A stretch of DNA of 64,000 nt from Rhizobium sp. Root1334 (GTDB taxonomy: Bacteria; Pseudomonadota; Alphaproteobacteria; Rhizobiales; Rhizobiaceae), in contig NZ_LMEY01000023.1 of NCBI RefSeq assembly GCF_001426665.1, positions 63,687 through 127,686 of the forward strand. Reading direction: 5' to 3'. Below the pieces are notes generated by a model. It had not been told where the DNA came from and made no database searches. It worked only from the letters and a program-made list of their open reading frames with translations. Both the position numbers and the translations under genes were made by a program. Shown piece by piece: positions 34,721-42,587 of this stretch. Within the stretch, counting starts at the first letter, position 1. The number at the start of each line of letters is the position of its first letter.

Positions 34721-35955
34721 TCTGTCTTGCCTTCCGAAACCGAGCTTTCAAACCATGCGGTCACAAGCTTGCGTTCGTCATTGGTCATGTCGGTGATATT
34801 GCCGGGCGGCATCGCATGGCTGCGTCCGGCCTGGATATAGATTTCGCGGGCGTGGGCGGCAATCTCAGCGTCGTTTTCGAGCATCACGCCCTTCGGTGCC
34901 CGATTGATGCCTTCATAGACGGGTTCGGCCGAGTGGCACATGGAACAGCGCGTCGAAATGGCGTCCTTCACGGCGGGGAAATGGGCATTGGCGGCGAATT
35001 GCTGGAAGGCGGGCGAGACTTCGGCCTTCTCTTCGCCGGTCAGCACTTTTGGCACTGTCGAGAGCCACATGATGACGATGAAGATGATCAGCGTGACGAT
35101 CCATGTCCAGGTCGGACGTCCCTTTCTGGCATGGGTGGTATTGAACCAGTGCCGGATGGTGACGCCCATCAGGAAGACCAGAGCCGCGATTACCCAATTA
35201 TAGGCGGTGGCAAAGGCCAGCGGATAGTGGTTCGACAGCATGAAAAAGACGACGGGCAGGGTCAGGTAATTGTTGTGCAGCGAACGCTGCTTGGCGATGA
35301 CGCCATATTTCGGATCGGGCGTGCGGCCGGCAATCAGGTCGGCGACGACGACGCGCTGGTTCGGCATGATGATGAAAAAGACGTTGGCCGACATGATCGT
35401 CGCGGTGAAAGCGCCGAGATGCAGGAAAGCGGCGCGGCCGGTGAACACCTGCGTGTATCCCCATGCCATGATGACGAGCGCCACATAGAGGATGCCCATC
35501 AGCGTCCAGGTGTTCTTGCCGAGCGGCGATTTGCACAGGAGATCGTAGAAAATCCAGCCGATCGCGAGCGAACCGATCGAGATCGCAATAGCCGTGGTCG
35601 CGGAGATATCCAGCACATGGCGGTCGATCAGGAAGAGATCGGCGCCGCCATAATAGACCAGACAGAGCATGGCGAAGCCGGAGAGCCAGGTCGCATAGCT
35701 TTCCCATTTGAACCAGGTCAAGTGCTCCGGCATGGTGGCGGGCGCGACCAGGTATTTCTGGATATGATAGAAGCCACCGCCATGCACCTGCCACTCCTCG
35801 CCATAAGCACCAACGGGCAGATGGTCACGCTTCACCAGGCCGAGATCAAGCGCGATGAAGTAGAAGGACGAGCCGATCCAGGCGATTGCCGTGATCACAT
35901 GCAGCCAGCGAACGGCAAAAGCTAGCCATTCCCAGGCGATGGCAAATTCATACAT
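34717..35955 (-). CDS. puuD: Membrane urate hydroxylase PuuD with cytochrome c domain
   Basis: This 412-residue integral membrane enzyme oxidises urate to 5-hydroxyisourate. Residues 1-325 carry about eight helices with conserved His (RWLHVITAIAWIGSSFYFI). The C-terminus is a c-type cytochrome domain with the CSMCHS haem site and distal Met in HAMPPGN. AAGGGAA precedes the ATG giving MYEFAIAWEW; 13 further residues upstream are not family-like. It replaces soluble urate oxidase and passes electrons to the respiratory chain. HiuH, UraD and PuuE, encoded 12 kb away, act next. Confidence 0.95.
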   Translation of the reverse strand: MYEFAIAWEWLAFAVRWLHVITAIAWIGSSFYFIALDLGLVKRDHLPVGAYGEEWQVHGGGFYHIQKYLVAPATMPEHLTWFKWESYATWLSGFAMLCLVYYGGADLFLIDRHVLDISATTAIAISIGSLAIGWIFYDLLCKSPLGKNTWTLMGILYVALVIMAWGYTQVFTGRAAFLHLGAFTATIMSANVFFIIMPNQRVVVADLIAGRTPDPKYGVIAKQRSLHNNYLTLPVVFFMLSNHYPLAFATAYNWVIAALVFLMGVTIRHWFNTTHARKGRPTWTWIVTLIIFIVIMWLSTVPKVLTGEEKAEVSPAFQQFAANAHFPAVKDAISTRCSMCHSAEPVYEGINRAPKGVMLENDAEIAAHAREIYIQAGRSHAMPPGNITDMTNDERKLVTAWFESSVSEGKTE

Positions 35956-36035
35956 TGATGTTCCCTTTATGCTTCCTCTGCGCACCTTGCGCAAAAATGC
36001 CCGGCGGGGGAAGAGGGCGATGCGGTCGTCAGACG

Positions 36036-36944
36036 CTATTTGGTGAAGCTGTTGGCTTGCGGGTTGAGTTCGCCGAGAATCCAGTCGCGAAACATGCGGA
36101 TTTTCGGCGTGTTGCGTCGTGCATGCGGATAGACGACCCAGTAGTTGTGGCCATCGTTGCCGACCAGTTCGAACGGCTGGTAGAGCCTGCCGAGCGCGAT
36201 GTCGTCCGGGTAGAAATCCGGCGTCAGGATGGCAACACCCTGGCCGGCGATCGCCGCGCGCGCTTCGAAACTCTGGGCTCCAAGCCGGCTGGTCGGCCGT
36301 CCCTCCAGATCCGGATCGTCAACACCTGCTGCAGCAAACCACAGCCGCCACCACGGATCGCCAGCATCGATGATCCGCAGTTTCAGAAGGTCACGCGGCT
36401 CCTGGATGCCGCCGACCGTTTCGGCAAGCGCCGGGCTCAGCATCGGTGTGAACTCGATGGGCATCAGGGGATGGCTGTCGAGGCCCGGCCAGACGCCGGT
36501 TCCTGCGCGGATGGCAAGGTCGGTGGATTCCGCGATGAGGTCGATCACCTTGTCGGTGGTGGTCAGCCGTACGGCGATGTTCGGATGGGCGAGCTGAAAG
36601 CTGCCGATGTTGCGGGCGAGCCATTGCGAGGCAAAGGTTGGCGTCGAGTTGATCAACAGGGCGCTGTTGACATCACCGCGCGCCGATAGCACCGCTTCCT
36701 GCAGCATCTCGAAAGCTTCGGTAACACGTGGTGCGAGTTGCTCGCCAACATCGGTCAGCACAATCTGCCGTGGCCGCCGCAGGAACAGCGGCTCGCCGAC
36801 ATTCTCCTCGATCAGCTTGATCTGATAGCTGACCGCCGTCTGCGTCATGCCGAGTTCAGCGCCTGCCTTGGTGAAGCTGCCCAGCCTTGCCGCCGCTTCG
36901 AACACGCGAAGCGCATTGAGCGGAAACTGTTTCGACATTTTCAT
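36036..36944 (-). CDS. LysR-family regulator (GcvA-like)
   Basis: This 302-residue LysR-type regulator has an N-terminal winged HTH (ALRVFEAAARLGSFTKAGAEL) and a periplasmic-binding-like effector domain of the GcvA subgroup. An ATG two codons in is also possible. It lies just upstream of puuD-guaD on the same strand (80-base gap), so control of purine genes is plausible, but this is context only. A dyad (36992-37011) lies in the divergent gap upstream. Confidence 0.88.
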   Translation of the reverse strand: MKMSKQFPLNALRVFEAAARLGSFTKAGAELGMTQTAVSYQIKLIEENVGEPLFLRRPRQIVLTDVGEQLAPRVTEAFEMLQEAVLSARGDVNSALLINSTPTFASQWLARNIGSFQLAHPNIAVRLTTTDKVIDLIAESTDLAIRAGTGVWPGLDSHPLMPIEFTPMLSPALAETVGGIQEPRDLLKLRIIDAGDPWWRLWFAAAGVDDPDLEGRPTSRLGAQSFEARAAIAGQGVAILTPDFYPDDIALGRLYQPFELVGNDGHNYWVVYPHARRNTPKIRMFRDWILGELNPQANSFTK

Positions 36945-37044
36945 GGATAAGTTCTCTTAATGCATGCTGACGGTTGTTCGATTGGAATTGGAGCATGTTT
37001 GCGCGCATGCTGCAATCACATTCACGAAAACAACAGGTGCCGTC

Positions 37045-37248
37045 ATGGATTGCCAAGCAATTGAAAGATATCAACCAATGTCGCGCAAGCGCAGCGAGGG
37101 ATGGCGCTCCGTGCTGGCAAGACTGCTCTGCGGGTTTCAACCACGCTACCCGAGGCTCGATCTCGAAGTGATGTCCGAATACATGAAGAGAGACTTGGGA
37201 TTCATGGACGGTCGCGACCCGCGTGAGGATTCGGATATGACGCGATAG
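37045..37248 (+). CDS. Small protein, DUF1127-like C-terminus
   Basis: This 67-residue basic protein starts MDCQAIERYQPMSRKRSEGW and ends MSEYMKRDLGFMDGRDPRED. The end resembles the RDLG-containing C-terminus of short DUF1127-type proteins in rhizobia, which act in phosphate and carbon physiology or RNA binding. That match is by eye only. ACAGG is a weak ribosome site. It is divergent from the LysR gene; an inverted repeat AGCATG-8-CATGCT lies at 36992-37011 in its upstream region. Confidence 0.55.
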   Translation: MDCQAIERYQPMSRKRSEGWRSVLARLLCGFQPRYPRLDLEVMSEYMKRDLGFMDGRDPREDSDMTR

Positions 37249-37258
37249 ACCCTGTTTG

Positions 37259-37287
37259 CCGCCGGACATATTCAGAAGGTCCGGCGG
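37259..37287. terminator. Hairpin between convergent genes
   Basis: A perfect 9-bp stem (CCGCCGGAC / GTCCGGCGG) with an 11-nt loop sits between the 67-residue protein gene and the convergent monooxygenase-like gene. T-runs are poor on both sides. Confidence 0.6.
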
Positions 37288-37294
37288 TGTGATG

Positions 37295-37588
37295 TCAGCG
37301 TGGTACGCCCAGTTCGCCGCGTTCCAATTGTTCGAGATAGATGAATTCCGGCGCCTCGACCCCGGCCTTGGCGCGGATCTCGACCAACCGGTCGGACTCG
37401 AAAAATGCTCTCGCCGCATCGAGTGAACTCCATAACGCATAATGGACGATCCGGTTGGGGTCGGTATCGTATTTCAGCACTTGATAGGCGATCTCACCGG
37501 CCTCGCGGCGGATGCCGGCAGCGGCGTCGAAAATTGCCTTCCAGGCGGGGTAATCGGCGACCTCATGGATGATCAGAACGTAGGGCAT
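37295..37588 (-). CDS. Small dimeric alpha/beta-barrel protein (ABM-like)
   Basis: This 97-residue protein has the beta-alpha-beta pattern of antibiotic-biosynthesis-monooxygenase/heme-degradation-type folds: PYVLIIHEVADYPAWKAIF, then IVHYALWSSLDAARAFFESD. Members dimerise and bind small aromatics or haem; no catalytic residues can be assigned. Its start overlaps the end of the alpha/beta-hydrolase gene by 16 bases, so the two are co-translated and may act together. Confidence 0.7.
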   Translation of the reverse strand: MPYVLIIHEVADYPAWKAIFDAAAGIRREAGEIAYQVLKYDTDPNRIVHYALWSSLDAARAFFESDRLVEIRAKAGVEAPEFIYLEQLERGELGVPR

Positions 37589-38586
37589 GGTTTTCCTTCG
37601 ATGGATTGGAGGGAGCGTCGCATCATGCCTTTGCCGTGAATGTAGCATTGGCTCTGGAACGGCGTGTATTTGTTTGCAGGGGACGCCCTCTTCAACGGCT
37701 TGTCCGGCCAGGGATTGATGCCGTCGCGCAGCCAGAGTAGGCTATCCAGCCAGAAGCCGGCGGCGTGGCGTTTGTGAAAGAGGCTGAAATGGCCGATGCG
37801 GTCGAAGCCAAGATCTGTCGGTGACAAGGCGGCTTCGGCAGGACTGGCATTTTCATAATACTTGAGCGCCCGGCGAATGGCATTCGAGGTGCCGATGTCA
37901 TCATCCGTCACTCCGATCGCCAGAATGTCGGCGGTGACGGCAGAGAACCGCCTCAAAATATCCGGCCGGTCTTCGCGCCGATGGGTAAGTTCCATGCGGG
38001 CGCGGCGAAAACTCCAGTCTCTCGCCACCCCTGCCGGAAGGTCTTCCAGCCAGCCGAGCATCCTGCCGGGGAAATATCCGCATATCGCCGTCAGGAGCGG
38101 CATGGCGAGATGCCATTTTAAAAACAGGCGCAGGCGTTGATCTCCGGCATAGTCGCGCCAATAGGCATATTGGGCGCCGACAGTGAGCATGCGGTCGACC
38201 AGCGGCGCGTTTTCCGCAAAGCCGGGCAGGAACCCGCCGATGCTGTGGCCGACCACGAGCCTGGGGCCATCCTGTCTATGGGTGTCCAGAAAGGCGAGGG
38301 CTGCAACGAAATCCAGTTCACCCCAATCCGCCCAGCGATAGGTGCAGCCGCGCAGTGTGGCGGGCCGCGACTGGCCAATGCCGCGATAATCATAGGTCAG
38401 CACCGTGAAACCGTGACCGGCAAGAAACCGCGCATAGGCGTGATAGTAGCGCGCCAGCACGCCGGTTGCCGGATTGATGATGACGCTGCCGAAATCGCCG
38501 TTACCCGTGCCTCTCCAGACATGGCCGCCAAGCCGGACGCCGTCTGCGCAGACAATCCCGACGGGCCAGCCGTCCATCTCCAGCAT
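37573..38586 (-). CDS. Predicted alpha/beta hydrolase
   Basis: This 337-residue alpha/beta-hydrolase-fold protein has nucleophile elbow VVGHSIGGFLPG with Ser near residue 115. An early motif VLTYDYRGIGQSRP holds the oxyanion strand, and a late His lies in FDRIGHFSLFHKRH. GGAGAA precedes the ATG. The C-terminal 40 residues after NPWPDKP go beyond the usual core and overlap the next gene. TetR is divergent from it across an 83-bp gap with a dyad, so TetR control is likely. The substrate is unknown. Confidence 0.82.
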   Translation of the reverse strand: MLEMDGWPVGIVCADGVRLGGHVWRGTGNGDFGSVIINPATGVLARYYHAYARFLAGHGFTVLTYDYRGIGQSRPATLRGCTYRWADWGELDFVAALAFLDTHRQDGPRLVVGHSIGGFLPGFAENAPLVDRMLTVGAQYAYWRDYAGDQRLRLFLKWHLAMPLLTAICGYFPGRMLGWLEDLPAGVARDWSFRRARMELTHRREDRPDILRRFSAVTADILAIGVTDDDIGTSNAIRRALKYYENASPAEAALSPTDLGFDRIGHFSLFHKRHAAGFWLDSLLWLRDGINPWPDKPLKRASPANKYTPFQSQCYIHGKGMMRRSLQSIEGKPCPTF

Positions 38587-38638
38587 GATCGTTCTCCGGC
38601 GGTTTCGATGGCTTTATCGTAGGCGAGAGCATTGCTTG

Positions 38639-38662
38639 TGTATATTCACTGGTCGGTATACA
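38639..38662. promoter_or_regulatory. Dyad, possible TetR operator
   Basis: TGTATA (38639-38644) and TATACA (38657-38662) form a 24-bp inverted repeat 7 bases before the tetR ATG, in the divergent gap with the hydrolase. Position and size suit a TetR autoregulatory site. Confidence 0.5.
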
Positions 38663-38669
38663 TTGAAGT

Positions 38670-39254
38670 ATGAGCACATCGGCACTTCCCACCCGCGACC
38701 GTATTGTTTCCGCTGCCTCAAAGCTGTTTTACAGCGAGGGCATCCGTGCCGTCAGCGTCGATGCGGTGGCGGAAAAGGCGGGAGTGACCAAGCGCACGCT
38801 TTACTACCATTTTGACAGCAAGGACGACCTGATCGCCGCTTATCTGGAAGAGCGTGACCAGCCAAATCTGGCCCTGTTCAAGCGATGGTTTTCAGAAACG
38901 GAAGGCGATGTCGCCGACAAGGTGCGAGGTATCTTCTTCAATCTGGCGGTTGCAGCCCGGCATCCGCGCTGGAAGGGCTGCGGGTTTCTGAGAACGTCGG
39001 CCGAGCTTGCCAATATGCCCGGTCATCCGGCGATGAAGATCGGTGCCGCGCACAAGCGGCGGGTTGAGGACTGGTTGAACAGCACCTTCGAGGCGGCGGA
39101 ATTGGGTGCGCAGGCGCGGATGCTTGCCCGGCAGACGATCCTGCTGCTGGACGGCTCTTTTGCCGTCGTCCTCCTGCATCGGGACCCCTCCTATATGGAA
39201 ACAGCGGGCGAGGCCGCACATGCGCTGATCCGTGCCTCCATGCCGCGTCCGTAG
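38670..39254 (+). CDS. TetR-family regulator
   Basis: This 194-residue repressor-type protein has HTH VDAVAEKAGVTKRTLYYHFD near residues 30-50 and an AcrR-like helical ligand domain. It is divergent from the alpha/beta hydrolase and probably controls it together with its own gene. It ends 3 bases before the convergent xdhC stop. Confidence 0.9.
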   Translation: MSTSALPTRDRIVSAASKLFYSEGIRAVSVDAVAEKAGVTKRTLYYHFDSKDDLIAAYLEERDQPNLALFKRWFSETEGDVADKVRGIFFNLAVAARHPRWKGCGFLRTSAELANMPGHPAMKIGAAHKRRVEDWLNSTFEAAELGAQARMLARQTILLLDGSFAVVLLHRDPSYMETAGEAAHALIRASMPRP

Positions 39255-39257
39255 AGG

Positions 39258-40064
39258 CTACCGCGCATGCAGCGCGACGAGAATCTCTGCCGCAGTCATG
39301 GCAGCGATCACCGAGGGGCGCTTGTCGCTGACGGCCTTGCCGCCGATGGGCAGGACGAGCCTGCCGATCGCCTCGTCGCCGAGGCCGTCCTTCTTCGCCC
39401 AGTTTGAGAACGTTGCACGCTTGGTCCTGGAGCCGATCATGCCCACGTAAGCAAGGTCGTCGCGGGCGAGTGCTTCCCTGGCAATGAGGAAATCCAGCGC
39501 GTGATCATGTGTGAGGATAACCACGGCAGAACCCGGCGCGATCTCCTTGACGATCGCCTCCGGCATGGCAACCAGGCGATGGCTGGCACCGGCCGACATC
39601 AGGTCGAGTTCATTCTTCCGGGTTTCCACCGCGTAGGTCTTCAGCGGTAAAAGCAGGAGTGCGTCTGCCAGTGCGCGCCCGACATGGCCGGCCCCGAACA
39701 GCCAGACCTCCGGCAGGGCCTGCAATCGTTGCCTCAGTTTCCGGTCGAGTGCTGCGCGGGTGGCGTCATCGCCGATCCGGAATGTCAGAACCACGCGGCC
39801 CCCGCAGCATTGGCCGATATCGGGGCCGAGCGGGATGTCCATCTCCAACTGGTCATTCACACCTGCGAGCAATGCTCGTGCATGGTCGATCGCCATATGC
39901 TCCATCTGGCCGCCGCCGATCGTACCATGCGTGTCTGCCGGAGAGACCAGCATGACCGTGCCGGCTTCGCGGGGTGTCGATCCGAAGGTCTGCTTGATCT
40001 CGACGATGACCAGCTTGTATTCGCGCGCAAGGAACGCTTCGAGGCTGTCGATTGCAAAGTTCAT
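39258..40064 (-). CDS. xdhC: Xanthine dehydrogenase accessory protein XdhC
   Basis: This 268-residue chaperone inserts and sulfurates the molybdenum cofactor of xanthine dehydrogenase. It has an N-terminal XdhC domain with TIGGGQMEHMAI and a C-terminal Rossmann domain with VWLFGAGHVGRALA and YVGMIGSRTKRATF. The ATG at 40064 fits the family start; the longer frame upstream only overlaps the xdhB end. It follows xdhB after 11 bases in the operon xdhA-xdhB-xdhC. Confidence 0.94.
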   Translation of the reverse strand: MNFAIDSLEAFLAREYKLVIVEIKQTFGSTPREAGTVMLVSPADTHGTIGGGQMEHMAIDHARALLAGVNDQLEMDIPLGPDIGQCCGGRVVLTFRIGDDATRAALDRKLRQRLQALPEVWLFGAGHVGRALADALLLLPLKTYAVETRKNELDLMSAGASHRLVAMPEAIVKEIAPGSAVVILTHDHALDFLIAREALARDDLAYVGMIGSRTKRATFSNWAKKDGLGDEAIGRLVLPIGGKAVSDKRPSVIAAMTAAEILVALHAR

Positions 40065-40075
40065 TTCAAGGCTCT

Positions 40076-42418
40076 TTATGCTCTTCCTGTCCGCAGGCGC
40101 TCGACGGCCATCAGGATGCGTTCCGGAGTGGCCGGTGTATCGAGCCGCGGGCATTCGCGGTAATCGGCGACACTGGCAACCGCCATCGACAGGGCTTCGA
40201 GAACCGAGATCGGCAGCATGAATGGCGGCTCGCCGACAGCTTTCGAGCGGCCGATGGTCATCTCGGCATTTTCGGCCCATTCCGCCAGCTTGACGTTGAA
40301 GATCTTTGGCCGGTCGGAGGCGAGCGGAATCTTGTAGGTCGATGGCGCGTGGGTGCGCAGTCGCCCCTTGGCATCCCACCACAATTCCTCGGTCGTCAGC
40401 CAGCCCATGCCCTGCACGAAAGCGCCCTCGACCTGACCGATATCGATCGCCGGATTGAGCGACTTGCCGACATCGTGCAGCACATCGACCCGGTCGACCA
40501 TATATTCGCCGGTGAGCGTATCGATAGAAACTTCTGAGACCGAGGCGCCATAGGCGAAATAATAGAACGGCGTCCCACGGCCGGTATTGCGGTCCCAGTG
40601 GATTTTCGGTGTCTTGTAAAAGCCTGCCGCCGAGAGTTGTACGCGGGCAAAATAGGCCTGCTTGATGAAGGCTGGGAAGGGCACCAACTCATCGCCGATC
40701 TTCACATGATTGGGTACGAAAGTGATGTTTTCTCGCTCGGTCTGCCAGCGTTCGGCGGCGAAATCGACAAGCCGCTCCTTGATCTGCCGGGCGGCATCAT
40801 AGGCCGCCATGCCGTTCAAATCCGACCCGGAGGAGGCGGCGGTTGCCGACGTGTTCGGCACTTTGCCGGTGGTGGTCGCGGTGATCTTGACGTTGGTGAT
40901 GTCGACCTGAAAACTGTCGGCCAGAACCTGCGCCACCTTGGTATAGAGCCCCTGGCCCATTTCGGTGCCGCCATGGTTCAGGTGGATCGAGCCGTCCTGA
41001 TAGACATGCACCAGCGCGCCCGCCTGGTTGAAGGCGGTCATGGTGAAAGAAATGCCGAATTTGACCGGTGTCAGCGCGATACCCTTGCGGATGATGCGGC
41101 TGGTCTTGTTGAAGTCGATGACCGCCTTGCGCCGCGCCTGATAATCGGCGCTCTCTTCCAGCTCCGCGACAATGCGGTGGATGATGTTGTCTTCAACCTG
41201 CTGATGGTAGGGCGTCAGGTCACGGCCGGAGCCTTTTTCGCCGTAGAAATTCACCTTGCGGATATCGAGCGGGTCCTTGCCCAGCGCATAGGCGATCTCC
41301 TCGATGATTCGCTCGCCGCCGACCATGCCCTGCGGCCCGCCGAACCCGCGATAGGCGGTGTTGGAGACGGTGTGGGTCTTTAGGGGTTGCGAGGTCAGTT
41401 TTACATGCGGATAGAAATAGGAACTGTCGGCATGGAACAGCGCACGGTCGGTGACCGGGCCGGACAGGTCCGAGGAATAACCGCAGCGGGCGGCATAGTT
41501 CGCCTTGACCGCATGGATACGGCCGTCGTCATCGAAGCCGACATCGTAATCGACAAGGAAGTCGTGCCGCTTGCCGGTCGCGGTCATGTCCTCGTCGCGG
41601 TCCGGCCGGAATTTCACGGCGCGCTTCAGTTTCTTCGCGGCCACTGCGGCGAGTGCCGCAAACTGGTTGCCTTGTGTCTCCTTGCCGCCAAAACCGCCGC
41701 CCATGCGCCGGACCTGCACGGTCACGGCGTTGGATGGGACCCCAAGCACGTGGCCAACCATATGCTGCACTTCGCTCGGGTGCTGGGTGGACGACCAGAC
41801 GGTGATCTCGTCGTCCTCGCCCGGAATGGCCATGGCGATATGGCTTTCGAGATAGAAATGCTCCTGTCCGCCGATCCGCATCCGGCCGGCCAGGCGGTGC
41901 GGGGAGAGCTCAAGCTCCGCTTCGGCATCGCCCCGCGACAATGTCAGCGGCTTGGTGACAAGCTCGGCGCCGTTCTCCAGTGCGTCGAGAATATCTGTGT
42001 GATGCGGCAGGTCGCGATAGATGATTTTTGCCTTGCGGGCAGCCCTTCGGGCAATGTCACGTGTCTCGGCGATTACGGCAAATGTGGGCTGCCCGTGGAA
42101 TTGCACCAGACCTTCGGCCAGCACCGGCTCGTCATCGAGATGGCTGGGGCTGATATCGTTGGAATGCGGCATGTCTTTTGCGGTCAAAACACAGACGACG
42201 CCGGGCGTTGCCTCGACGTCGGACAGGTCCATCGAAACGATCTCGGCATGGGCGCGGTCGGTCATGCCCAAAGCGCCATGCAGCGTACCTGCCGGTTCCG
42301 GAATGTCGTCGATATAGTCGGCTGTGCCCGAGACGTGCTTGTGGGCGCTGTCGTGGCGCAAATTCGAATGCATGGAACCGGCGATGGTCTTGCGTTCCTC
42401 GAAGGTGGAGTTGTCCAT
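40076..42418 (-). CDS. xdhB: Xanthine dehydrogenase, molybdopterin subunit
   Basis: This 780-residue molybdenum-cofactor subunit oxidises hypoxanthine and xanthine to urate. Landmarks are the RRMGGGFGGKETQGN cofactor loop near residue 245, TAYRGFGGPQGM, the GTEMGQGLYTKVAQ block and the catalytic Glu in VGEPPFMLP near the C-terminus. AAGGAA precedes the ATG. The long palindromic repeat 42441-42569 separates it from xdhA on the same transcript. Confidence 0.95.
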   Translation of the reverse strand: MDNSTFEERKTIAGSMHSNLRHDSAHKHVSGTADYIDDIPEPAGTLHGALGMTDRAHAEIVSMDLSDVEATPGVVCVLTAKDMPHSNDISPSHLDDEPVLAEGLVQFHGQPTFAVIAETRDIARRAARKAKIIYRDLPHHTDILDALENGAELVTKPLTLSRGDAEAELELSPHRLAGRMRIGGQEHFYLESHIAMAIPGEDDEITVWSSTQHPSEVQHMVGHVLGVPSNAVTVQVRRMGGGFGGKETQGNQFAALAAVAAKKLKRAVKFRPDRDEDMTATGKRHDFLVDYDVGFDDDGRIHAVKANYAARCGYSSDLSGPVTDRALFHADSSYFYPHVKLTSQPLKTHTVSNTAYRGFGGPQGMVGGERIIEEIAYALGKDPLDIRKVNFYGEKGSGRDLTPYHQQVEDNIIHRIVAELEESADYQARRKAVIDFNKTSRIIRKGIALTPVKFGISFTMTAFNQAGALVHVYQDGSIHLNHGGTEMGQGLYTKVAQVLADSFQVDITNVKITATTTGKVPNTSATAASSGSDLNGMAAYDAARQIKERLVDFAAERWQTERENITFVPNHVKIGDELVPFPAFIKQAYFARVQLSAAGFYKTPKIHWDRNTGRGTPFYYFAYGASVSEVSIDTLTGEYMVDRVDVLHDVGKSLNPAIDIGQVEGAFVQGMGWLTTEELWWDAKGRLRTHAPSTYKIPLASDRPKIFNVKLAEWAENAEMTIGRSKAVGEPPFMLPISVLEALSMAVASVADYRECPRLDTPATPERILMAVERLRTGRA

Positions 42419-42440
42419 CAGTAGGTTCCTTCGCTTCTTT

Positions 42441-42569
42441 CTCTTCTCCCCAGCGGGGAGACGGTGGCCCGAAGGGCCGGATGAGGGGGAGCCGCACAAA
42501 CTGGACTTTGCCGCAAGACCCCATCATCACCTCGTTCCACTCGCCACTTCTCCCCGCTGGGGAGAAGAG
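42441..42569. repeat. Intergenic palindromic element between xdhA and xdhB
   Basis: The left arm TCTCCCC-AGC-GGGGAGA (42445-42461) and right arm CTTCTCCCC-GCT-GGGGAGAAG (42547-42567) are each hairpins and are also inverted copies of each other. An inner GGCCC-GAA-GGGCC hairpin lies at 42466-42478. The element fills most of the 169-base gap. The motif is typical of repeated rhizobial intergenic elements. It lies within the operon and would be transcribed. Confidence 0.72.
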
Positions 42570-42587
42570 GAAAACCGCCGCCCGCAC

